Part shown: positions 48,525 to 60,957 of the stretch, one piece after another
Position numbering within the stretch: the stretch's first letter is position 1
How the letters are laid out: every line of letters begins with the position of its first letter
DNA from: Rhynchospora pubera
Taxonomy: Eukaryota > Streptophyta > Magnoliopsida > Poales > Cyperaceae
Length of the DNA: 64,000 nucleotides
Direction: 5' to 3'
Assembly: GCA_028095005.1 (NCBI GenBank)
Contig: CM051459.1
Span: forward strand, 319,178,513 to 319,242,512
Made by a program: the position numbers and the translations under genes
The notes under the pieces: generated by a model
What the model was told of the DNA's origin: nothing
What the model saw: only the letters and a program-made list of their open reading frames with translations
Databases searched by the model: none

Positions 48525-51500
48525 TGTTGAACCAAAAAAAAATGCATCTAGTTGAAATGGAGATAACAAGTATATAGTGAAACATGGAGCAGTCAAAGTG
48601 AAATAAAAATTGTGCATTACTAATTAAGAAGCGCCCATCTGTTAACAAAAAAAATGGAAAAGAGTAATGGGCCAATGGGAGAAGTTTAAATTGAATATGT
48701 AGAAGTGATTCAATAAGAAAAATAGAAAGCAAAGCCCAGTTCGGAGGAAAAATCCAAATATGATAGAAAAAGAAAGCTGCCATATAGACAAAAAAATGTT
48801 ACTGGGTCCCATTGACAGAGGTAGAAACGGAGAGAGGCATAGGAAAATTGCCGCTGAAGGAACTATGCGAAGAGGAGCGTCTACTGATCATGACTACCCA
48901 CGTCTCATGACAATTTGAAAGGAATCAATCAGGCTCTGCCAAGTCAGCACATGAGCTGTCCATGTTCAGATAATAACCGCTATGATAAAAGGTTATAAAA
49001 GAAGAGACAGGATAGAAAGTGAAAAAAAGAGAGAGATCTGACGGAAGAAAACAGAGGCATCTGTTGAGAGAAAAGTTTGCGCAAAAAAAAAAAGAGGAAG
49101 AGTGAACCAGAGAGATTTTTTCATTTTTCTTTCTTTTCCCCATAAAACAATTGTAAGAGAGAAAGAGAGAGTAATTCTGCTCTTGATTCACTTTGTGGCT
49201 TGTAAGGAAACAGTAAGTATATATAAAAATGGGATTTCTCATGGTATTCTTGGCTTCTTTCTAGTGTTAGTTTCTGTTATGTAATATGAAAGTTGTTGGT
49301 GCGATTCATTCATTTCTCCATGACTAACTTAGCACAGCTTTGTGAGTTTATGGAAATTAATTTAAGGAATATATCAAATTAAATTGCATGAGTCCTTAGC
49401 ACAACTTTTAATCAAATTCTGATTCATTTAGAGAACAACTTTAGTTTCTCTATCAAATTTTAAGTTATGGCAATTTTACACTCTTTTTACAATCTATTTG
49501 TATTTTTATACTTCAACTTAGCACAGCTTTGAAGAAGCATAAAATAACAAATTGATTGTGTTGAGATAAAATAAAAAGGGATCTTTGCACAGCTTTGATC
49601 CTGTATGATGTTCCAACTTGATTAAAAGATGCCTTAGCACAGCTTTGGATTTTCTTTTACCCAAGGCTGATACTTGGATCAATTTTTCTAGGCAGTAAGC
49701 CATCCATAAACATGGTTTGATTGCAAAGAGGAATTAACCAAAAGGACAGCAAAAATCCGATGATGATCATGAAAGAAACGACATGCTGTCGAAAATTACT
49801 CAGAAATTGATCTTTTTCAAGTTTAATAGCAATAGTTTATAACAGAAAAAGGGATTCTGAAGTTCCATGATGAAGATTAGATGCTTGCTGGTAAAATATG
49901 ATCAGTATTTACAAAGTGACAAACATTAAAACTGAACTCTGCACAGTTTCTGATACAGCTGGCAAAAAGACAGTTTTACGAAATCTTTTTTATTTCATAA
50001 ACGGTTAAACAGAAACAATTGAAATTTTAACTGTAAATGAAACATGATGTGACACATCTACTGTAAAAATTTCAGGATTTTTGGATGCACAGATTATTTA
50101 TAACGAATTTTTGAAATCAGACAGAAACTGTGTTTCAGAAAGCTGTACCAGCAAACCGTGCCAGCAAATGTGTCTGAAAGTTCATACTTTGAAACCCTTG
50201 AAATAAATCTCTAAAAATTCTATAAAAATTACTGTAACTGCCTCAAGATGTACAGTTTCAAATCTGAAAGTTTCAAGTCATAACCGCAGACAGAGAGCAA
50301 ATGAAAATTCAAAAACCGAACCAGGGTCTGTCTGTCTAGAAAAACTGTATCCAGAAAGTTGGCCTAGATTGCAAATTTCTATAAAAATACCAAATCAAGT
50401 CAGAAAAATTCATACTAGGTACCAAAATTCTAGTCTTGAAGTCTAGCTTCAAATAAAATAAATCTCATATGAACATTCAAAACAGGACAAAAACAATCAT
50501 TGAAACAGTGACCAAAGGTCATGTTAACTGATAAAACTGTTTTTTTTCAGAAATTGACCCTGAAAGATCAAGCCCAAAGCCCAATGAAACAAATTCTGAA
50601 AATCTTGTAAAAATAATATTAAAAATCCTCTCTGAGTCTTCTTTCAAATGAATCGGGTTTCAGGATTTTTGATGAAACAGAGAGACTCTTTTCCAATTTT
50701 AAACTGATTAGAGGTCCGGTTGGTCCTGTCCAAAGTGCACAATCCAGGAAATTCCCAAACTTGTCTAAATATCAAAATCCATTAAAATTCATAGAAAACT
50801 TGAAAAACCTCAAATGAAATACCTCAAAACACAGAAAATTCTAAAGATTTCAGTTTCATGGATCATTTGGTGTCAAAATCATCAAAAGATTGGTCAAATC
50901 CGACTTTGATCATTTTCATCGTAATGCATCATGTGAAATTCAAATTAAATTGAAATTCCTTTAGAAACTCTGAAAAGTCCACAAAACCAAATTAAATTTG
51001 TGCGACTTCAATGTTTCAAAAATTTGTGGTAAAATTCTAATTTGAGTTTAAATTAACTCAAATTGACACAAATACAAACTAAACCAAACCAAATTTCGAT
51101 TTGAGTCTAAGTTGACTCGAATTGTGTCAAATCTAAATCAAAACTAACTTGAGTATCAAATACACTCAAGTTATCCAAAATTTAGTTTGAGGCCCCAAAT
51201 CGTCTCGAACTAACATGATTTGAATCTAAATTAATTCAAATTAACAAAAGCGAAACCAAATTATAATTTGAGTTCAAATTAACTCAAGTTATATCCAAAT
51301 AAATGCCAAATAAAATCAAAAGCGGTCTAACTGGACCAAAGCCCCAGTTTGATCATAAGTTTCCCTCGTCACCTGAATCAGCGGCCCGCTTTGTATTCAG
51401 TGTACGAGTTGCAAGGTTGTTGCGCCTGAGTGACCAGTGCGGTTACACTCTTGACCCTAACTTTGCGAAGTCCTTGTTCCTGAGTCAACAATATGTTCTG

Positions 51501-52018
51501 TATTTAGAACCTGGTACTTCACAGGATTCGAGAACAAATAACTCAAATCCTAAATCAAATGTCAAAAACGAGAACAAAAATCTCAACTCAAAAAATAAAG
51601 CGGTATTTGATCGACTAATGGACTGGTCGGTAATTTACCATTATGGTTCAAGTTAGATTTAAAATTTAAAATCTCAACTTACCATAAAAACCTCATAAAT
51701 AAATGCCACCTACATAATCACCCAACAAGTTTCATTTCACAACTCCCTTAGCCTAGACATATAATTCTTCGAATCCCTTAATCAGAGGTTCTCGCAGTTA
51801 TTCTTGAGGTAATTAACAGCAGGGGCTTGCGCCTGCTGGAAAGAAAGGACTCACAAAACAATAAATCTTCGCGTGAATATAAATTCATATGAGTTCTTCT
51901 CTCTTCATTAAGAAAGGACTTATATCGAATTGTGACGCGCGGAGGGTATCTGGATAGATCTTTCCCTTTCCCGTGGATCTTCAGTGTATTTTTCCGCGGC
52001 GATAAAAAGGTCTCTACA
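48525..52018 (+). repeat. Proposed full-length 3' LTR (3.5 kb)
   Basis: The sequence starts TGTTGAACC after a purine tract and ends CTCTACA. A TATAAAAG at 48993 could be the LTR promoter. The word cttagcacagcttt recurs five times at 49325-49650. Only its last 259 bp are present in the left copy. The TG/CA ends and preceding purine tract support the call; lacking a second full copy, it is an inference. Confidence 0.5.
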
Positions 52019-52117
52019 GTTTCATGTGAGAATTGGTTGTTGTATAAAAGAAAATCAAATAAAGGTTCAATTGCCAACACATCTCTACTTCTCTTAGTTT
52101 GACAAAGTCAATCTTAC

Positions 52118-55100
52118 CTTGAAACAAGGAGATAGAAACAAGAGATGATCCCGGGCAAAGAACTTGTCAGCACTGAAGGGACAAGGAAGTAAATTTCCAA
52201 GCACATCATTTTCAGCTTTTACCCTCTCTTGCAACTTGAGTGCAAGGAAAAGTGCATCAGGGTCCCCAACTTTAGCAGCTTGATGAAGGCTTAAAACCTA
52301 GGAATCAAATAAATTTATAGACCTAGAGCTAACCTCACTAATCGTTTGGAGTAAAGCTTTAGGGTCGAACCCAAGGGACGGTACAATTGATTACTGGACT
52401 TATCCTTTTTCAAAAGCTAGACAAGAATATTTTTGTGGAGTTTTGATGAATTAAATGTAAAGGTGCAAGTAAAGTATATATTTTTAGTTGTTCTTGTCTA
52501 TTAAAATAATGTAAACAACTAAAGTAAAGTTTTTGGGTTTTCAAACAGTATAAAAAGCGTCTTAGGGTTCAGGTTTCACCTTGGTTTGGACTCTAGAACA
52601 CAGAACTTATCACTTTCGTGCATCGAACGGTGTTTTTCAAGCGTTCACTTCTCTGTTCGGTTCGAACAAGGATCTGTTCAATCCGAGCAGGAGTCTGTTC
52701 AATCCGAACAGGAGTCTGTTCAATCCGAACAGGACTCTGTTCGATCCGAACAGATGGTATAAGTGTGCAATTTTGAACTTTTATGATAGTTTATGCTTTG
52801 TGCTAGGGTTTGTTGGTCAAACCTAGATATTCTAAACCTCAACTGTCGCTTGTTGGACTAGAAACTGGTTTAATCACAACCTAACCTAATTAACTCGATT
52901 GGTTCACAACTTTTGGTATAGAATTCAATCAACTTAAACTTGTTTGTTGGAGTTCATAAGGATATCTAGAGGTCTTTTGGACTTGTCTAAAAGTTACACT
53001 TTTGGTGTCAACTAATCTCCCCTTTCGGATCTACGATTTATCCCAAATACTTTATCTAAATTATCTTGATTAACCTAACTTTAGAACTTAACTAAATGTG
53101 GCCATTCATCTAGAAGTTAATTAGACTTAACCAAGTAATTTAAACAAGCAATTATAATAATTCTCAACAAAACAAATCAACAAAACATATCATAACATAA
53201 CGAGTCAAATCACAACATCCAAACCTAAGTTACTACCTTACCCCTAAGACTACATAAATTTAGCCTAACATAGTACTAAAACACACAACAAATAACATAG
53301 AAATAACAAGATACAAGCCCATCAAAAATAGAGAAGAAAACATAGAAAGAATAAACCGAATACTCCTTTATGCTTTCAAACTACGATCTCTAGGCAATGG
53401 GGTGTTGCAAGATGGTCACCAAACTCATCTCCTTGCTGCCGTCACTTCAAAGGACCAAGCTTTGATGATCTCCCATGGTGGAAGAGAGAAAAACGCATAT
53501 GGAAAGAGGAATTTTGTGGTATGAAAGGTTGTATCCCTTTCCTTCAGGTCTAGAGGTGTATATATGGATGTCCCAGGTCGCAAGGATGGAAGGCTAGGGC
53601 ACCAGGGCGCAAGAAATTTCCATTTCCATCAGTTTCTATGTAAAAAAATAATGCCTTATGTGATATGGCGGCACCCTGGTCAAACCGAACAGATCTTTGT
53701 TCGAACCGAACAGGAGAGAGAAAGAATAGCTGCACAAGTCTGCTGTTGTGATGCCCAGTCGGATCGAACAGGCTCCTGGTCGGGTCGACCAGGAGAGAGA
53801 AATGACGCCTGGTTGCCATAGGTGCTGGTCGGATCGAACAGATGATTGTTCAGGTCGACCAGGAGAGAGAAAAGAGCCTCCAATGCTAGGAATGAGTCGT
53901 CTAGCGTACGTGCTACGTCGGGAATCCATCTATATGCTCCAAAATCATCAGAAATCATCAAAGTCCTGTAAAATGAGAGAAGAAACGACGGTAGAGCCAA
54001 TTCCATGGAAATCATAGCAATCTATTGAATAATTCAATGGTTTGAGTGTTATTTGAGTGCTAAGTACGGTCCAAATGCCTACAAATAATGACGATATCAC
54101 AGCTCTTTCAAAACAGTCCTTCAAGTATGAGGCTTCCAACACTTGGGTTAATACAGCCTCCTCAGGTAACTGCAATATAAAATGGTTCAAACATACCTCA
54201 TAACCATAAAGTATAACAAAATCAGTTTAGAAAATTACTTTAATACAGGCTCAATAGAGTCTTTTGTTGTCAACTGTCACCAAGTGGAACTTAATTATCA
54301 TATTTATACTTTTTTCTTAATTGCATCGCTTAAAGATTCGTTGCTCCATTAAGAAGTCAATAGCAAGGAGTTCAACATATTGAATCTGCAATCAGTCTAG
54401 TGTTTTTTCCTTTGTTCTTATAAAAATAAGAGTATGTACAAAACCAGACACGGTTCAGTACTGCTACAGACCTTGTTGACCAAATCCAAAATGACAGAAA
54501 CAACTGGCTCGCTCAAATAACGCTTCTTTGCCGCAAGTGAAGTCACCTCAGCAACAAAATCCTTCATAATTGATAAATTTTTATCTGACTTCCATTGTTC
54601 AGATATTCGTGATGACCTGGAAATAGATGCATATGCAAAAAGCCGGCCCAAGAGATTAGCTTCCTGTCAAATAATTCCAAAAAAACAAACTTAAGATAAT
54701 CCGGTCTCTGTTCAGGTTCATAAGTACAAAATTCAGATTAATATAGTTCCTTTTGCTTCACAATTTTACAAATAAATAAATAAAAAATCATGAGGCAACT
54801 CAACTTATCAAAGTTTAACGGTTCCATGTTTGGAGCAAGAACTTCAACCTTGCAGTTTTGGTTGGTTATAAATTTTTAATCTCCATTGCACTATTACAAT
54901 GGTAACCCTTATCACCAATCTGTTAAATATGGTAGGGCATTTGGCAAGGTAACAATTTCTGTTTTGACTATATCATTGTCTTGCATTCTCTAGAGAGTAT
55001 ATTTTATTCCTTAAGAACCAGTTCAGTATCACAACTGAAACAAAAAGGTATGTGTGCTACAGGTATAACAACAAAAGCAGATACCAAATCCAGTGAAGCT

Positions 55101-56189
55101 TCAAATACAATATGCCTCCTGTCATCAACCACTTACGAGACCAAAAATAGGGGGACGAACAAGTGACAAAAGAAAAACAAAACAAAAGTCAAATGGATGC
55201 AATCTTGGTACAGGTTTCAGGTGCTGATACCTGACCCTTCATGCCAGAAGAAACCTCAAGCTCTTCTACAATGAACTTCATTAGAGAACCCAATTTTATT
55301 GCATGAATTTCAGCGAACACAGCAGCCAAAGCCAGTGCAAAACCTTGCCTTGCAAACTGCAAAAAGTAATTATAGAAATAAAAATATTAGCCAATAGCTC
55401 AAAATACAAGCAAATAATGATGATGTTGTCAAGTAAAAATCATCATGCTGAATATTTAAATAAGACGTTCATTTCTTTATTGCAAATTGCTACTATACAC
55501 TAAAAGTGAGTCATGTTCTTATATCTACAGCTTCAATTGAATTTTGACCACACAAAATGACCAGGTAGACTTAAATTATCTTCCTTTTTTTCTCAATAAT
55601 TTGGGGTAGTTTAATGTTCCTTAGAAGCTCAACAGATACTAATTTGGACCCAATAATGTACAATTTCGGACAATACCATCAAAAAACAAATTTAAACATA
55701 TGTTTTTCTCACCTCCCTGGAAGAGGACACACCGCGAATAAATCTCCTAATTGCATATCTGAGAGAAGGCGCACAATTCTCCATCCCATCATCTTCCTCG
55801 GCCTCCAATTTAACTGGGTTCCCTTGCTCTCCATTCTCCCCATTGCTCTCCTCATAACTCCTCTATACATCCCTCAACTCTCTGACCAATCCTCCTATAA
55901 TTTCAATTTAAAAGCAAAACTCATCAAACCAATCGGAAATTAGATGCATTCGAAGAAGAATAGAAGAGGGTGTATAATAGAGATGTAGAATAGAGGAAAT
56001 TCAATGGAAACTAACTATGTTCCACGCTCGAAAAAAGGAAGGTAACAAGCGCAAGAGAGGTTTGAATGTTGTCCAATCAATCGAAACCAAACAATCAAAC
56101 GAAAGAAGAAGAAAAAAAAAATCGAGCAGTACCTTGTGCTCGTCTTTACTAAACACCTCGCCTCCGGATCGAAATCGAAGGCGCCGCAT
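52118..56189 (-). pseudogene. POL5 / MYBBP1A-like (DNA polymerase V) gene, N-terminal five exons only
   Basis: Exons on the minus strand are 56189-56133 (MRRLRFRSGGEVFSKDEHK), 55862-55713 (ends PSLRYAIRRFIRGVSSSRE), 55356-55231 (FARQGFALALAAVFAEI...), 54663-54472 (EANLLGRLFAYASISRSSR...LAAKKRYLSEP) and 54169-54100 plus 52275-52118. Every junction is GT-AG and phase 0. Exon 5 is split by a solo LTR; without it and one cagct copy it is exactly 76 codons. The 251 residues match the start of the POL5/MYBBP1A family, nucleolar HEAT-repeat-like proteins linked to rRNA synthesis, which are normally well over 1000 residues. No further exon is found left of 52118, where an LTR element begins. It is probably a truncated pseudogene. 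Confidence 0.8.
52281..54099 (-). mobile_element. Solo LTR inside exon 5 of the POL5-like gene
   Basis: The 1819-bp insert starts TGATGAAGG, ends GATATCA and is flanked by the exact 5-bp duplication cagct (52276-52280, 54100-54104). There is no internal coding region or second LTR, so it is a solo LTR left by recombination. The minus strand has a CCATATATACACC promoter-like box near 53566. GTTCGATCCGAAC-type palindromic words recur at 52655-52755 (22-bp tandem units) and 53690-53870. Frame analysis of the host exon independently confirms both borders. Confidence 0.88.
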
Positions 56190-56892
56190 AACTAATCAGA
56201 TGAAGAATTAATTTAGGGATGGGAGAGAGAAATGAAAAGTCGCGCCTACAGAATGATAGTCGACTGGAGTTGGATGTGAGGGTGGCGATCCGTGGATATA
56301 TGGGCGATCATTCGTTCTGCTCGCGTTTTTTTGCGCATTCCGAATTTCCGATCAAAGGTATAAATATATCTTCGTTCTCCGATATAATCTGAACCCTTGA
56401 TCAAGTTGCTGTTTTAATCGATTAATGGTGTAGATTATTCCGAATTGATCATTAACGATGTAGATTGTTCAGATGAAGATTGTATCATGCGATGTTACAT
56501 CTTTCAATTGGTGCTTTTAATATAGTAGAGATACCTAAGTTTCCTCGAAAAGTTGCTTCCTGTATAGCGGGTCCGAAGTCCAATATTCAAAATTCAAACC
56601 GTAGAGTCGCTACATAGATGACTGAATAGAAAAACGTAATCGTTCGATACGGAACTGTAGGATAAACAAAAAAGAAGGAAAATTGCGACAAAAAAGGCGA
56701 AAATCATCAGAGAGAGAAAAAAAAAGAAAACAGAGAGAGAAAATATAAGAAAAGAAGAAAGTAAAAACACTCTTTCTTTCTTTTTCGCCTCTGACCTCTT
56801 ACCGCCTCCTCTCGACTCCATTCGCTTCTAGATTTCCTCTCTCCCTCTCTCTCACGAAAGGATCTAGGGTTCCTCTTGAGAGTCGATCCGCC
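56190..56892. promoter_or_regulatory. Divergent promoter between the POL5-like and DUF1664 genes
   Basis: 703 bp separate the two start codons, which point away from each other. The right part contains a purine-rich stretch (56700-56765) and a CT-rich leader (56770-56880), a common plant 5'-UTR pattern for the plus gene. No obvious TATA box serves either gene. The words gatgtagatt..ttc occur twice near 56430 and 56456. Confidence 0.45.
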
Positions 56893-59800
56893 ATGGCGAT
56901 GCAAGCGGGGATGGGGCTTGGGCGAATCATTTTGTTCGTCTCCGCTGGTAAGCGGCTTCTACTTCTCCTTTGTTTTGTTTTTCTTTCTTTTTTCTGTGAT
57001 TTAGCATCTAATTTTTGTTGGGTTGAATTTTTAGGAGCCGCTGGTACAGTTGTGCTGAAGAACAATAAACTATCTGATCTCCTTGGTGACCTTCAGGTTC
57101 TAATTTTGTTGTTGTGTGTAGTTTGTGTGGTTATCGCGTTTTCAAAGGATATTCTCTTTGATTGGAAATGTTTTGTGTGTAGGATTTGGTGAAGGGGTTT
57201 GAGAGATTCAGAGAAAAGGGCGGGGTGGATGGAGATTCCGACTTGAATGAAGTTCTGGCATCTCAGGTAATTTGTATTTTCTTAGTAAAATAAAATTTTC
57301 ATTACATCTTAAATGTTCTTATTAATTGAAATATCAAACAAGTTCCACTCTTTTTGTCAGTTAGTGTCTATGATTGATTTTGTAAGCAGTGGTGTTTTAT
57401 TTTGAATTGCACTGATCAAACATCTACGTTCATAAGACACCTCTTTTACAGCAGTGGGGGTGGGAAGAAATGTTTTGAGTGGTGTTATTATATGCATTTT
57501 TTAGAAGTCTTGTGACTTGTGATAATTTTAAATAGTTGTATGGTAAATTTGCAGAATTGCTGGGTTTGTTTGATCCCATGTACCTCTACCACTTCTTCTT
57601 GCATGTTTTTTGAGCCTAGAGCCAGTTCTGGTTTTAACCTACATCTTTGAATGTAGGAATTTTTCAATGTTTTTCTAGTGACTGTATTATTATTTTTAGT
57701 ACCATTTATCCTATGTCCTTATTATTGATCAATGGATGGATATATCTCATCCCTAAGTTCTAGATTGGAACCAGGAATTAGCCATAACAGCCAAGAAAAG
57801 ATGATTTTCACATAATTGATAGCAACTGGTGATTCAAGCCATCCCATTTCCCTGGTAGTGCATATGAAGTTATTCTTAAGGTCGCTGGGTAAACAAAAGG
57901 TACCGAGTTTGCTAAAAAGCATGGGAAGTAAGCCTCAGAAATGGACATAAATCCTTCTTTGGTGGAGCACAATTAAAATTATTGTGAAAACCAGTGCAAA
58001 ACATGTTATAATGCGCCACTGTACATAAATTGCTTTAACTAGAGTTGAAACACGTGTAATTTTCCAAATTCTTTTAATATGCTAAATGTGTGGTGTTTCA
58101 TCTAGGTTCGCCGGTTGGCTATGGAGGTGCGCCAGTTGGCTTCTTCACGCCCTATTACTGTTCTAAATGGAGGCTCTGGCCAATCAGGTACCACTATTCT
58201 CATCATTACTTTTAGTGTTTACATGATTTGATTTGTTAGTTTAGTCTGCCATCCATAGAAGCTTTGTCGATTGGTTGAATTTGTTTTTTGATTTGCTTTA
58301 TGTGTTATTTTCCACAGGAATTTCAGGACTTATAGTACCAGCTGCTACCGTGGGTGCACTTGGTTATGGGTACATGTGGTGGAAAGTATGTCCCTCCCTT
58401 TTTCTGGTTTCTTTAATTAAATGAATCTTGATGTTTTTGGTTCCTGGAGGGGTGCACCGAAGTTTTGTATTTTAAAGGCTTTTGATGTGTTTTGGTGTGT
58501 TGTTGCTTTAGGGGATTAAATTTTCAGACCTGATGTACGTGACCAAGCGCAACATGGCCAATGCTGTTTCAGGCATGACCAAGCACCTTGAGCAAGTCTC
58601 TTCTGCCCTTGCAGTAAGTATTCCATATTTTGTATGCATGTTTCGCATGCACCAGTGCAATATCAGTACTAAAACTTGGGTTTTCATTTTCAGGCAGCCA
58701 AACGCCATCTTACACAGCGGATTGAGAGATTGGATGATAAACTTGATGAGCAGAAGGAAATCTCTGGTATCATAAAGAAAGAGGTATTTTTTATGGAAAT
58801 TGATTACTGCCATCTGCAGTTTTGCCATCCCTACCATCGCTAAATATAAAGCGAACATATACACAAACAAAGTGAACATATAGACTATCTAAGTGAACAC
58901 ATACAAACAAATAAGTTCAATGAAAATAAGTTGAATATGCATGAACAAGTGATGACAACACTTATTTGTTTGTAAGTGTTCACTTAGATCATCTAATATG
59001 TTCACCTTATTTGCTGTATATGTTCACTTTGTATTTAGCGATGTCTGGGATGGTATATTTGCCGATGGCACTTATAATTCCTGATTTTTTATTATTTTGA
59101 CAATTTGTCATATTTTTTTTTTTAACTGGCTGGTTAAGTTTCAACCAAATTACCGTTTTTTGGTACTTTGTAGGTTACTGATGCTCACTTGAAAATTGTG
59201 AACATTGGCACAGAAATAAACAGCATTAAGCAGCTGGTCTGGGGCCTGGTAAGAGGAGTCATATTTTTAACTTTACATAATATTCTGCCAAAAGAAGATG
59301 AAATAATGTACTATTTGTTGCTTTTTTGATATTTGCAGGATGATAAAATGAATTCAATGGAAGACAAACAGGTAGTTTTCATTAGTTCAGTGTTTGAATG
59401 TTATATTTCTCCATTTCTTTCTGAGAATAAATGCACACTTGGTACAAAACATTCAAATTCAGTTTGGTTTTAATGGATGTGTTTTCTAATGGCAGAATTT
59501 TTCATGTGCTGGTGTGATGTACCTTTGCCAATTTATTGAGGGAAAAGGTGGCAAAATGCCCGATTTTCTCCAGGTATATGTTTTAAATTACATTTGACTG
59601 ATATAGGTTAGCTGCATGGAATTAGGTCCCTTTTTAATGTAAAAACTGTTTCTACGTTTGAACTTCTCCAGTAGGAAAGGACATATCATTGATTACTATT
59701 TTTTTTCTTTTCCAAATGTTACCCAGAATTTATGTGTTGATTATGCTATTTCAGGATGCCTCCAAATTGACAGGGAAACGTTTCATTGGGCGTGGAGAGA

Positions 59801-60957
59801 AGGACAGTGTGAAGGTATTTCATTTAGAATTCAGTTTTTATCTTTTAATGCACTGAAGGATAATTGCAGGTTTATCTCCTGTTCAATCTTTCTTATTGTA
59901 CAAAATAGTTACTTTTTGCATGCATTTCTATTATAAAGCATTCTTTGGTTGTATTTTCATTAGATCCTTGAATAAATTGGGAGATTTTGATAATGAGAAG
60001 GATATATCAACACTGAATTTTCTTTGAGGAACTTTTGCATCTGATATCAAAATTTTCAAATATATATGTGATTTTCATCAGATATTTGGAGTTGAATGTC
60101 CTTCCCCATTAAATAGGTTGGTGTGTTGAACCAAGTTTTTGCAATTGGAGAATTGTTTGATCACTGACTAAATGTCTGGTAAAACTTTGGCATTAAATTT
60201 AATCATTTCTGAAATTGCAACAAATTTCATTCATGATGTCTAATGCAGAACAGCTGATGAGTTCATGTTCATAAGTATTGTGCTAGCTGTGATTGTCGAA
60301 TAAATCCATTGTCGATATATCATATTCTTTACATTGATGTACAATAGATAGCTTAGGGAACAAGTCTATAAAAGAAAAAAGAAAGATAGCTTTGTAAGAT
60401 CCAATCCAGTTGTAATGGTACAGTTTGATATTGATATCAGTGAGGATTGATCCAATTTAGGTTGTATTCTCATTTTATACTGTTTCATTTTAAAATGATT
60501 TTTAAAAAAAAAACCTTCTGTATGTAGTTTATCATACATGTTATATGTTTGAGGTCATGTGCAGTTGCAAATTAAGAAACTTTTGTTCTCTCCTTTGTAA
60601 AGGGTCTGCAGCATTTGATAGAAGCCTTTGAATCCGGAGCTATCGGCAATGGTGCCGATGACAAAGTCCCAAGGTATTTTGAATTATGTTATGGAATATT
60701 TTATTCTCTTATACAATACAGATCCATAAAAAAACACCTATACCGACATCCAACAAGAATGCGTTAGGCCAGTGAGATCTATATACAAATCTGATAGTAT
60801 ACTTTGTTATGAACTATCATGATCCATAACTGAAATTGTATCACTGTTGGTGTCAAGTTTTTTGTTACATGAATCTTTACATCAAACAAATAAAGGTTTC
60901 CTTTTAGTTATAATCCTTTTCTTGTGCAGGACCGCCACGGTGAAGATGCTATTGTAA
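56893..60957 (+). CDS. DUF1664-domain protein, 13 exons, 295 aa, apparently intact
   Basis: Exons: 56893-56947, 57035-57096, 57183-57266, 58106-58187, 58318-58385, 58512-58613, 58694-58783, 59174-59248, 59339-59371, 59496-59573, 59755-59814, 60603-60673, 60930-60957. All introns are GT-AG and the exons total 888 nt without an internal stop. The protein begins MAMQAGMGLGRIILFVSAG, a hydrophobic N-terminus. A second hydrophobic stretch LIVPAATVGALGYGYMWW lies at about residues 98-116, followed by a charged coiled-coil region (HLEQVSSALAAAKRHLTQR, DDKLDEQKE). This order is that of plant DUF1664 proteins of unknown biochemical role, probably membrane-associated. The C-terminus is shorter and more divergent than I expect for the family. 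Intron 7 carries a MITE. Confidence 0.9.
58795..59083 (-). mobile_element. Small Mutator-like MITE, copy 3, in intron 7 of the DUF1664 gene
   Basis: 289 bp with a perfect 9-bp target duplication attttttat (58786-58794, 59084-59092). It is inverted relative to copy 1: ends GGAAATTG and ATAATTCCTG. It lies 11 nt after the donor GTATTTTTTATG, so its target duplication includes part of the splice-donor neighbourhood. It is very similar to 4104-4402 (shared atatagac.atctaagtgaac and tgatgacaacactt stretches). Confidence 0.88.

Larger units (their letters stand above)
46366..52018 (+). mobile_element. Non-autonomous LTR retrotransposon with truncated 5' LTR
   Basis: Proposed structure: 46366-46624 is the last 259 bp of the 5' LTR, ending CTCTACA. 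A primer-binding-like TGGCACGCCCGGTGGGACC follows at 46630-46648. The 1.9-kb non-coding interior carries a tandem array, and a purine-rich GGTGGGGGGCATT lies at 48512-48524. A full 3' LTR runs from TGTTGAACC (48525) to CTCTACA (52018). There is no gag or pol. The 5' LTR is cut off by a deletion, which also explains why no target duplication is found. Alternative: a small element with 259-bp LTRs, but then it would lack a polypurine tract. Confidence 0.6.

Noticed and set aside
46366..52018. A small LTR retrotransposon with 259-bp LTRs
   Set aside because: The flanks share no target duplication, the right repeat is preceded by no polypurine tract and does not start with TG. A truncated 5' LTR fits better, though this stays open.
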